In this document: positions 1 through 4,907 of the stretch, piece by piece | Numbering within the stretch: position 1 is the first letter of the stretch | How the letters are laid out: every line of letters starts with the position of its first letter | Source of the DNA: Nitrosomonadales bacterium | GTDB taxonomy: Bacteria > Pseudomonadota > Gammaproteobacteria > Burkholderiales > SG8-41 | Assembly: GCA_009885185.1 (NCBI GenBank) | Contig: VFLF01000376.1 | Coordinates: 1 to 9,617 of the forward strand | Length of the DNA: 9,617 nucleotides | Direction of reading: 5' to 3' | Made by a program: the position numbers and the translations under genes | The notes under the pieces: model-generated | What the model saw: only the letters and a program-made list of their open reading frames with translations | The model's database searches: none | Told to the model about the DNA's origin: nothing

Positions 1-1
1 C

Positions 2-214
2 GCGATGATCGCCGTGAATGATTGGCTGATGAAAGAAAAACTAGCAACCAAACTCATCATGCAGGTGCACGACGAACTGGTTTTGGAAGTGCCGGAGGGC
101 GAACTAAACATCGTAAAACAACGCTTGCCGCAATTGATGAATGGCGTGGCGAAACTATCCGTGCCGCTGGCGGTGGAGATGGGGGTGGGGGCGAATTGGG
201 ATGAGGCGCATTGA
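2..214 (+). CDS. polA: DNA polymerase I, C-terminal end (partial)
   Basis: This is the last 70 codons of family A DNA polymerase I, the repair and Okazaki-fragment processing polymerase; the gene begins upstream of the window. The reading frame is open from base 2 and ends with TGA at 212-214. The decisive motif is QVHDELV at bases 62-82, the palm-domain motif C of family A polymerases; its Asp (71-73) and Glu (74-76) are the metal-binding catalytic pair in the family. The tail that follows, ending in a VEMGVGANWDEAH-like segment, is the usual PolA C-terminus, so the gene ends at the normal place and is not truncated on this side. No convincing GC-rich terminator follows; the next 120 bases are AT-rich. 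Confidence 0.95.
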   Translation, partial: AMIAVNDWLMKEKLATKLIMQVHDELVLEVPEGELNIVKQRLPQLMNGVAKLSVPLAVEMGVGANWDEAH

Positions 215-217
215 TTA

Positions 218-243
218 AAATAAACAATAAAAACAAATAGTTA
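218..243 (+). repeat. A-rich repeated element, copy 1
   Basis: Directly after the polA stop there is AAATAAA, then CAAT, then AAAAACAAATAGTTA. The same layout recurs at 1941-1967 and 4875-4902, with a degenerate copy on the minus strand at 3763-3780. The last 15 bases differ from those two copies at one position (G for C). This copy lies about 40 bp upstream of the putative vapB -35 box. Function is unknown; it could be an UP-like element, a regulator site or a chance A-rich run. Confidence 0.4.
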
Positions 244-284
244 AACTACAAACTTTTGTTCTCTGCCGCACTTCAGGCCGCAGC

Positions 285-313
285 TTGAACATTGCGGGTT
301 TTTAATATAACAT
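285..313 (+). promoter_or_regulatory. Putative sigma-70 promoter of the toxin-antitoxin operon
   Basis: A -35 like TTGAAC (285-290; 4 of 6 consensus) is separated by 17 bp from a -10 like TAACAT (308-313; 4 of 6 consensus). TATAAC at 306-311 is an alternative -10 with 15-bp spacing. The -10 lies inside the left arm of the palindrome at 305-328, as expected for an autorepressed toxin-antitoxin promoter. Transcription would start near 320, about 23 nt before the antitoxin start codon. This is a motif-based inference. Confidence 0.45.
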
Positions 314-328
314 ATAAACATGTTATAT
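305..328. promoter_or_regulatory. Palindromic operator candidate upstream of vapB
   Basis: A perfect inverted repeat with 9-bp arms, ATATAACAT (305-313) and ATGTTATAT (320-328), flanks the 6-bp spacer ATAAAC. It covers the putative -10 box and ends four bases before the ribosome binding site AAGGAAG (332-338). VapB-type antitoxins with a ribbon-helix-helix domain usually bind such palindromes as dimers, with VapC as co-repressor, so this is the expected autoregulatory operator. Binding itself is inferred. Confidence 0.55.
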
Positions 329-342
329 AGTAAGGAAGCTCC

Positions 343-579
343 GTGAACTTCAATATCTACCTGGATGACGTGACGGGACAGCAGTTGATTGCAGCGGCCG
401 AGCAAAGCGCCGAGACGAAAAACGCGCTGATACGCAAAGCCGTGAGCGAATGGCTGGCGCGCCATGGCAGCGCACAATGGCCCGATGCCGTGCTGTCATT
501 TAACGGCATCGCCGATATGCCGCCGTTCGAAAGTGGCCGCGACAGTCTGCAACCGCCCGCAGCGGATCCCCTGGCATGA
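343..579 (+). CDS. vapB: VapB-type antitoxin, ribbon-helix-helix
   Basis: A 78-residue protein that begins MNFNIYLDDVTGQQLIAAAE, which fits a ribbon-helix-helix fold: a short beta strand (residues 2-7) followed by two helices (about 9-22 and 24-39, the second containing KNALIRKAVSEWLARHG). The C-terminal half (about 45-78) is rich in Pro, Asp, Ser and Ala and is probably disordered until it wraps the toxin. The GTG start at 343 is chosen because AAGGAAG (332-338) lies 4 nt before it and because the strand would be cut by any later start. It precedes a PIN toxin by 28 nt. In the family the antitoxin neutralises VapC and represses its own operon. Family assignment is by fold pattern and context; the exact antitoxin subfamily is not recognised. 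Confidence 0.8.
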   Translation: MNFNIYLDDVTGQQLIAAAEQSAETKNALIRKAVSEWLARHGSAQWPDAVLSFNGIADMPPFESGRDSLQPPAADPLA

Positions 580-611
580 TGTTGAGTGAGCGTCGCGTGA
601 GCGTTGCGTGA
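576..611 (+). other. Mini-ORF bridging antitoxin and toxin
   Basis: An 11-codon frame (MMLSERRVSVA) begins with ATG at 576, overlapping the vapB stop in ATGA (576-579), and ends with TGA at 609-611, overlapping the vapC GTG start in GTGA (608-611). Both junctions are the classic 4-nt stop/start overlap used for termination-reinitiation. It could carry ribosomes from vapB to vapC, which otherwise has only a weak Shine-Dalgarno. It may also be chance; the peptide has no recognisable feature. Confidence 0.3.
586..607 (+). repeat. Tandem 11-bp duplication before vapC start
   Basis: GTGAGCGTCGC (586-596) is followed directly by GTGAGCGTTGC (597-607), 10 of 11 identical, and then by GTGAAA, which holds the vapC start codon. 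The repeat units thus begin with the same GTGA as the toxin start. Unit loss or gain would change the frame of the mini-ORF and the spacing in front of vapC. Confidence 0.6.
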
Positions 612-1006
612 AATATCTGCTCGATACCTGCACGGTCAGTGATTTCGTCAAAGGGCAGCCGAGTGTGCTATCGCGCATCAAGGCGACGCCGCCCAATTGG
701 GTGGCGGTATCCAGCGTTACTCGCATGGAAATCGAATTCGGCCTGATTTTGAACCCGGAGCGGGCGCGCAAGCTGGCGCCGGTGCTCGATGCGTTTCTGA
801 ATGCCATCACCACTTTGCCGTTCGACGCCGCGGATGCACAGGCCGCAGGCGCCGTGCGCGCGTCGCTGCAAAGCCGGGGCCAACCTATCGGCGCATATGA
901 CGTGATGATCGCGGGCAGCGGTTTGGCGCGCGGGCTGATTGTCGTCACGTCAAACATGGGTGAATTCCAGCGCGTGAGCGGGCTGGTGGTGGAGAACTGG
1001 CGGTGA
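608..1006 (+). CDS. vapC: VapC-type PIN-domain ribonuclease toxin
   Basis: A 132-residue single-domain PIN protein, the usual VapC length. VapC toxins are Mg2+-dependent endoribonucleases that cut tRNA or rRNA and arrest translation unless bound by VapB. The conserved acidic residues are visible: D6 in KYLLDTC, E43 in RMEIEFG, D98 in GAYDVMIAG, and the last block TSNMGEFQRVSGLVVENW with N116 and E119, the typical C-terminal signature of the FitB/VapC group. The toxin therefore appears catalytically intact. GTG at 608 is the only plausible start because an in-frame stop lies at 587-589. The Shine-Dalgarno is weak; expression probably depends on coupling to vapB. The substrate RNA cannot be told from sequence. 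Confidence 0.92.
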   Translation: MKYLLDTCTVSDFVKGQPSVLSRIKATPPNWVAVSSVTRMEIEFGLILNPERARKLAPVLDAFLNAITTLPFDAADAQAAGAVRASLQSRGQPIGAYDVMIAGSGLARGLIVVTSNMGEFQRVSGLVVENWR

Positions 1007-1013
1007 CTCCGCG

Positions 1014-1946
1014 ATGCAAACGCTAGAACTCATTCGCATCATCAAGGAAATCGGCCGCGGCAAAAACGCCGCGCGCGACCTGAATCGAGACGACGCACGC
1101 GCTTTGTTCGCGGCCATGCTGGCGAACGAAATCCCCGATCTGCAACTGGGCGCGGTGCTGGTTGCGCTGCGCATCAAGGGCGAATCGCTGGAGGAGATCG
1201 CCGGATTTTTGGATGCGTGCGAGGCGTGTTATGCTCATCTGAGTACGCCCGTGAGCGCACCGGCGGGAACGGTTCCGGTCGTCATTCCCGCCTACAACGG
1301 CGCGCGCCAGTTGCCGAATTTGACGCCGCTACTGGCGCACCTGATCGCGCGCGAAGGCGTGCCGGTGCTGGTGCAGGGTGTCACGCATGACGCGGGGCGC
1401 GTGTCCACCTGCGAAGTGTTCGCCGCAATGGGCATCGCTGCCGCGCGCTCGATCGAGGAAGCGCAGGCGCAACTCGCCTCGCGGAATTTGGCGTTTCTGC
1501 CGATCGACGTGCTCGCGCCGCCGCTGGCGCGCGTGCTGGCGTTGCGTGGCGCGATTGGCTTGCGCGGTTCGGGCCACACGCTGGCGAAAATGCTGCAACC
1601 GTTCGCCACGCCCGCGGTGCGGCTGGTGAGCGTGACGCATCCCGAGTACGTTGTCCGCATGCGTGAATTTTTTACCCAATATGCGGGAGGCGCGTTGCTG
1701 TTGCGCGGCGCGGAGGGTGAAGCGGCGGCGCATCCGCGGCGCGAGCCGCTGATCGAGTGGTGCGACGGCACGGCTGCGCATGCGTGGTCCACCGACGCGG
1801 AAGAAAATCCCGCGTTGCCGGAAAGCCGTGATCCGGCGGTGACGGCGCTATGGATCGCCGATGTGTTGGCGGGCAAGCTCGTGGCACCCGGCGCGATACT
1901 GCATCAGGCGCAATGCTGCGCGCGCGCTGCGCGACTATTGAAATAA
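1014..1946 (+). CDS. ybiB: YbiB/TrpD2-family nucleic-acid-binding protein
   Basis: A 310-residue protein of the TrpD2 (YbiB) family, relatives of anthranilate phosphoribosyltransferase that do not make tryptophan. E. coli YbiB is known as a LexA-controlled protein that binds nucleic acids non-specifically. Residues 1-75 form the all-helical N-terminal domain (LELIRIIKEIGRGKNAARDL, then DLQLGAVLVALRIKGES). The second domain has the family block IPAYNGARQLPNLTPLLAHL (91-110), then VPVLVQGVTHDAGRVST and LRGSGHTLAKMLQPF around residue 190; the catalytic glycine-rich motif of true TrpD is absent. ATG at 1014 follows the vapC stop by 7 nt, and that stop lies inside the GGTGA sequence (1002-1006), which can serve as Shine-Dalgarno, so it is probably coupled to vapC. 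No LexA box was seen in front of it. Confidence 0.88.
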   Translation: MQTLELIRIIKEIGRGKNAARDLNRDDARALFAAMLANEIPDLQLGAVLVALRIKGESLEEIAGFLDACEACYAHLSTPVSAPAGTVPVVIPAYNGARQLPNLTPLLAHLIAREGVPVLVQGVTHDAGRVSTCEVFAAMGIAAARSIEEAQAQLASRNLAFLPIDVLAPPLARVLALRGAIGLRGSGHTLAKMLQPFATPAVRLVSVTHPEYVVRMREFFTQYAGGALLLRGAEGEAAAHPRREPLIEWCDGTAAHAWSTDAEENPALPESRDPAVTALWIADVLAGKLVAPGAILHQAQCCARAARLLK

Positions 1947-1967
1947 ATGTATAAAAACAAATACTTA
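1941..1967 (+). repeat. A-rich repeated element, copy 2
   Basis: AAATAAA, TGTAT, AAAAACAAATACTTA. It spans the ybiB stop (TAA 1944-1946), the M23 start (ATG 1947-1949) and the first six codons after it. The 20 bases 1948-1967 match 4883-4902 at 19 positions. Codons AAA AAC AAA TAC TTA are AT-rich in a GC-rich gene, suggesting that base composition at this start is constrained by something other than the protein. Confidence 0.45.
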
Positions 1968-2810
1968 CGCTGTATCACTCGATGGGTAGGCGCTTGTATC
2001 TGGTTGCTCAGCGCCATCGCTGCTGCACAGGATTTTCCATTGCCGCGTCACGCGCCGTATCCCGGCGGCGTGGCGGTGGTGAAACTCGGCGAGGTGGATT
2101 CACAGGTGCGTGAAGTGCTGTTCGGCGGTGCGCGCGTGCTCACCGTGCGCCATGCCGAAGGCTTGCTGGCGGTGGTGGGGTTGGCGTTGGATACCGCGCC
2201 CGGTCGGCATACCTTGCACATCAAGGCCGGCGAAGGCGCGCTCAAGCTGGCGTATGACACCACGTTCGAGGTGAGGCCCAAGACTTATCCCGCGCAGCAT
2301 CTGAAAATCAGTTCGCGCTTCATGCAGCCTTCGCCCGAAGATGTCCAGCGCAATGAGCGCGATCAAATTGCCATCGCGCGCGCCAAAAGTCATTGGAGCG
2401 CCGACGCGCCCGCCGGCTTTACGCTGGATCTTCCGGCGAAAGGGCCGCTGTCCGCGCGCTTTGGCTTGCGCCGCGTGCTGAACGGCAAGGACGGCTCCTC
2501 GCACAACGGTCTTGATGTCGCGGTGGGCACGGGCACGCCGCTGCGCGCGGCGGCGGCGGGGCGCGTGATTGCCACCGGCGATTATTTTTATTCCGGTCAA
2601 TCGGTGTTCGTTGGTCATGGTCAGGGCTTCATCACGCTCTACATTCACCTGAGCCGCATCGACGTCAAAGAAGGAGATGCCGTTGAACGCGGCGCGCTGC
2701 TGGGCTTGTCGGGAGCGACGGGACGCGTCACCGGGCCGCATCTGCATTGGGCGGTGCTGCTGAACGGCGCGTATGTGGATCCGGAGCTTTTTCTGAAAGC
2801 GGCTCGATAG
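1947..2810 (+). CDS. Secreted M23 (LytM-type) metallopeptidase
   Basis: A 287-residue exported peptidoglycan endopeptidase. Residues 1-27 are a signal peptide: basic start (KNK..R), hydrophobic core around 14-25 and AIAAA before Q28, giving a periplasmic protein. Residues 30-115 match the beta-rich N-terminal domain often found before M23 domains. The LytM domain (about 165-284) has a full active site: H186 and D190 in SHNGLD, H234 in LYIHLS, and H265/H267 in GPHLHW, which are the zinc ligands and catalytic histidines of this family. It should cleave peptide cross-links in the cell wall as an active enzyme, not a degenerate activator. The ATG directly follows the ybiB stop with no Shine-Dalgarno; no later start would keep the signal peptide. 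Confidence 0.92.
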   Translation: MYKNKYLRCITRWVGACIWLLSAIAAAQDFPLPRHAPYPGGVAVVKLGEVDSQVREVLFGGARVLTVRHAEGLLAVVGLALDTAPGRHTLHIKAGEGALKLAYDTTFEVRPKTYPAQHLKISSRFMQPSPEDVQRNERDQIAIARAKSHWSADAPAGFTLDLPAKGPLSARFGLRRVLNGKDGSSHNGLDVAVGTGTPLRAAAAGRVIATGDYFYSGQSVFVGHGQGFITLYIHLSRIDVKEGDAVERGALLGLSGATGRVTGPHLHWAVLLNGAYVDPELFLKAAR

Positions 2811-2824
2811 CGATTGCGTCGTGG

Positions 2825-3748
2825 TTATTTTGCGTCGGGCCGCGCTGCCAGCTCACGCCACTGCGCCGACAACTGCTGTAAGCCTTTGTAAAACGCGGCC
2901 TCTTCTTCCTTCAGGCGAAGCGGGTCGTCCTCCGACGGCGTGACTGCCGGCATCGCCGCGACGAGAAACATGCGTTCCTTGCGACCGATAGCCGATTTCA
3001 GAAACGCCTGCACGTCGGCGAGTGTGGCGGTGTCAAGCTTGCGGCGCAGCGCGTCAATGTGATCCGCGGCGGTGGCAAGCGCCCCCAGATGCACAAGGGG
3101 AAACGCGTCGCCCACATACTTGTCGCCGATGCGCGCGCATTCGTCCACCATGATGTTTTCAAGTTCAAACATCGCGGCAAATTCGCGCCGCGCGCGGTTT
3201 TCCGGCGAGCGAAATGACGCCTGCTCGCGCTCTGACATTGCATCCATGCCGGTCATCATCCGCATCAACGCGCGCACGATGTCGTTGGGGTAAAAAACCA
3301 GAAATTCTCTTTCCAGCGCCAGCAGCGACACGCCTGCGGGCGAGCGGTAGAAACTCAGCAGCGCTGCGAGTTCGTTCGCGCTGAATACCCGCGCGTATTC
3401 ACGCTCCAGCACCACATCCATCCACGGATAACTGCCGTCGTGCTCGATGCGCCGCATGCGCGCCATGTAATCGAGATAATGTTTGCGCCACTCCCCGGCG
3501 ATGCGTTGCTCGGTTTCTGCCCAGTTATGATGCCCGGGCTTCCATACTGGCCCTTTGCCCGCGGCCTTGAGCAAAATCGGCACATAGGCGCGGATGCGCA
3601 GATCTTCGAACAACTTTTTTTTCTCGACATAGCCGCCCTTCACCGTCACCAGTTCGCGCGCCATGGCGGGGGCGGCGCTGTCCTGCGCTTGCGCGAAAGC
3701 GGCACAGAAAAAAGACAGTGATATGAAAACGATCGAACGAATCATCAT
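2825..3748 (-). CDS. Secreted DUF2059-like protein of unknown function
   Basis: A 307-residue exported protein without known function. Residues 1-21 form a signal peptide (MMIRS, hydrophobic VFISLSFFCAAFA, cleavage near AQA). The block MDVVLEREYARVFSANELAALLSFYRSPAGVSLL (about 110-143) is the DUF2059 pattern, in which a helix pair with F(S/T)xxEL and FYxSPxG recurs. The rest is predicted helical and highly charged, with many Arg and Glu, and no catalytic motif. DUF2059 proteins are usually around 150-200 residues, so this one is long, with extra N- and C-terminal helical parts. Two adjacent ATG codons start the gene (3746-3748 and 3743-3745); no good Shine-Dalgarno precedes them. It is convergent with the M23 gene, with a 14-bp gap too short for a terminator. 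Confidence 0.75.
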   Translation of the reverse strand: MMIRSIVFISLSFFCAAFAQAQDSAAPAMARELVTVKGGYVEKKKLFEDLRIRAYVPILLKAAGKGPVWKPGHHNWAETEQRIAGEWRKHYLDYMARMRRIEHDGSYPWMDVVLEREYARVFSANELAALLSFYRSPAGVSLLALEREFLVFYPNDIVRALMRMMTGMDAMSEREQASFRSPENRARREFAAMFELENIMVDECARIGDKYVGDAFPLVHLGALATAADHIDALRRKLDTATLADVQAFLKSAIGRKERMFLVAAMPAVTPSEDDPLRLKEEEAAFYKGLQQLSAQWRELAARPDAK

Positions 3749-3762
3749 TGAATACGGCGGTC

Positions 3763-3780
3763 AAAACAAATGTTTATTTT
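3763..3780 (-). repeat. Degenerate A-rich element upstream of DUF2059 gene
   Basis: Read on the minus strand this is AAAATAAACATTTGTTTT; its first 12 bases match the start of copy 1 (AAAATAAACAAT, 217-228) at 11 positions. On the plus strand AAAACAAATGTTTA (3763-3776) matches 12 of 14 bases of the 3' half of the other copies. The site is thus nearly symmetric. It lies 15 bp upstream of the gene start, in its sense direction. Relationship to the other copies is tentative. Confidence 0.25.
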
Positions 3781-3795
3781 GATGGGACATGCGAC

Positions 3796-3825
3796 ATCAT
3801 AGTGTAGAACATTAAATGCTGTATT
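3796..3825 (-). promoter_or_regulatory. Weak promoter candidate for the DUF2059 gene
   Basis: On the minus strand a good -10 like TATGAT (3796-3801; 5 of 6 consensus) is preceded at 18 bp by AATACA (3820-3825; 3 of 6). It overlaps the 3' end of the cysB-like gene and would give a leader of about 40 nt carrying the degenerate A-rich element. Only the -10 is persuasive. Confidence 0.25.
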
Positions 3826-4765
3826 CCCGCGCATGGCCGGACGGATCCGCCCGCAGCGCCTGCGTAATCGTCGCCCGCGTCAGCGTCGGTGCGAACAACT
3901 CAATAAAGTCATAACAAAACGATCGTAACGCCACGCCGCGGCGTATCGCGAGCCGGGTGACGTTGCTGGCAAACAGGTGCGAGGCGTCGATGGCGCACAG
4001 GTCGTTGTCGGTTCGTGGATCGAACGCCATCGCGGCGATGATGCCGATGCCGAGGCCCTCGCGTACGTAGGTTTTGATCACGTCGGAGTCGAGCGCGGTG
4101 AGCACGATGTCGGGCGTGACGCGGGCGCGGGCGAACGCTTCGTCGATGTGCGGGCGGCCGGTGAAAATCACTTCGTAGGTCACGATTGGGTAACGCGCAA
4201 GGTCTTGCAGCGTGGGCCGCGCAACACCCGCCAGAGGATGATCCGGCGGCGCCACCACCACGTGATTCCATGTGTAGCACGGAAAGCTCAGCAGATCCGT
4301 GGCGCGCGCCAGCGATTCGGTGGCGATGCCGATGTCGGCGTCGCCGTTGCGCACGGCATCGACGATGCGCTGCGGCTCGCTTTGGTGAAAGGCGAGCTTT
4401 ACCTGCGGGAATTTTCTGCGGAACTGCGCCACCACGCGCGGCAGCGCGTAACGGGCTTGGGTGTGCGTGGTGGCGACTACCAGCTCGCCCGCATCGCGTT
4501 GGCGAAAATCCGCGGCGGCGGTGCGCAGATTGATTTGCTCCTGCAACAGGCGCTCGACGATAGCCGCGATCTCGCGCCCTGCCGCTGTGTGGCCGGTCAG
4601 TCGCTTGCCGCTGCGCACGAAAATGTCGACGCCAAGTTCATCTTCAAGCTCGCGTATCTGGCGGCTGATCGCGGGCTGCGTGGTGTGCAGCGCCCCGGCC
4701 ACCAGCGTGAGATTGAACTGGTGGCGGCTGGCCTCATGAACGGCGCGCAACTGCTGTAAGTTCAT
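3812..4765 (-). CDS. cysB: CysB-type LysR transcriptional regulator
   Basis: A 317-residue LysR-family regulator very like CysB, the activator of sulfate assimilation genes that responds to O/N-acetylserine and sulfur anions. The N-terminal winged helix-turn-helix (about 1-60) has the CysB start MNLQQLRAVHE and recognition helix TTQPAISRQIRELEDELG. The effector domain (about 92-300) keeps TTHTQARYALP; T100, T102, Q103, W166 and T202 fall at the same residue numbers as the sulfate-contacting residues of E. coli CysB, which supports true CysB-like ligand binding. E. coli CysB has 324 residues, so length fits. It is divergent from cysI with 142 bp between starts, the classic LysR layout, and probably controls cysI and itself. 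A Cbl-like role is the main alternative. Confidence 0.9.
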   Translation of the reverse strand: MNLQQLRAVHEASRHQFNLTLVAGALHTTQPAISRQIRELEDELGVDIFVRSGKRLTGHTAAGREIAAIVERLLQEQINLRTAAADFRQRDAGELVVATTHTQARYALPRVVAQFRRKFPQVKLAFHQSEPQRIVDAVRNGDADIGIATESLARATDLLSFPCYTWNHVVVAPPDHPLAGVARPTLQDLARYPIVTYEVIFTGRPHIDEAFARARVTPDIVLTALDSDVIKTYVREGLGIGIIAAMAFDPRTDNDLCAIDASHLFASNVTRLAIRRGVALRSFCYDFIELFAPTLTRATITQALRADPSGHAREYSI

Positions 4766-4772
4766 ATATGAA
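4761..4772. other. 12-bp perfect palindrome at the cysB start codon
   Basis: TTCATATATGAA is self-complementary and contains the cysB start codon (4763-4765, minus strand). It could be an autoregulatory site for the LysR protein or a chance AT-rich palindrome; the latter is not unlikely. Confidence 0.25.
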
Positions 4773-4794
4773 AATAATATATCAATGTGAAAAA

Positions 4795-4830
4795 ATATTC
4801 GTTTACATCATATGTGGCTTGAGCGAATAT
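4795..4830. promoter_or_regulatory. Dyad in cysB-cysI intergenic region, CysB site candidate
   Basis: Inverted arms ATATTCG (4795-4801) and CGAATAT (4824-4830) are separated by 22 bp, with CATATG (4809-4814) near the centre. The dyad lies in the 142-bp divergent promoter region, 78 bp or more before the cysI start. LysR proteins bind extended sites with spaced dyads, so this is the best candidate for the CysB binding site here. No convincing -10/-35 pair for cysI was found; CysB-activated promoters often have poor -35 boxes. Confidence 0.4.
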
Positions 4831-4874
4831 CGCAACCCTGCTTTCGCCTGCGGCCGCTCCGGTGCGGGATTTAA

Positions 4875-4902
4875 AAATAAATTGTTTAAAAACAAATACT
4901 TA
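4875..4902 (+). repeat. A-rich repeated element, copy 3
   Basis: AAATAAA, TTGTTT, AAAAACAAATACTTA, ending 5 nt before the cysI ATG. Compared with copy 2 it has one inserted base and one substitution over 28 positions. The cysI start has no Shine-Dalgarno, so this A-rich stretch occupies the place of the ribosome binding site and may act as an unstructured leader bound by ribosomal protein S1, or as a promoter element. Confidence 0.45.
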
Positions 4903-4907
4903 ATATT

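Noticed and set aside
229..275. AACAAA...TTTGTT and TAGTTAAACTA inverted repeats after polA as a terminator
   Set aside because: The stems are short, almost free of G and C, and not followed by a clear T tract.
2811..2824. Bidirectional terminator between the convergent M23 and DUF2059 genes
   Set aside because: The gap is only 14 bp and no stable stem was found spanning the two gene ends.
3977..4759. Long open frame on the plus strand opposite the cysB-like gene (260 codons)
   Set aside because: It is the antisense shadow of a clearly conserved LysR gene in GC-rich DNA; its Arg/Ala/Gly-rich product shows no domain.
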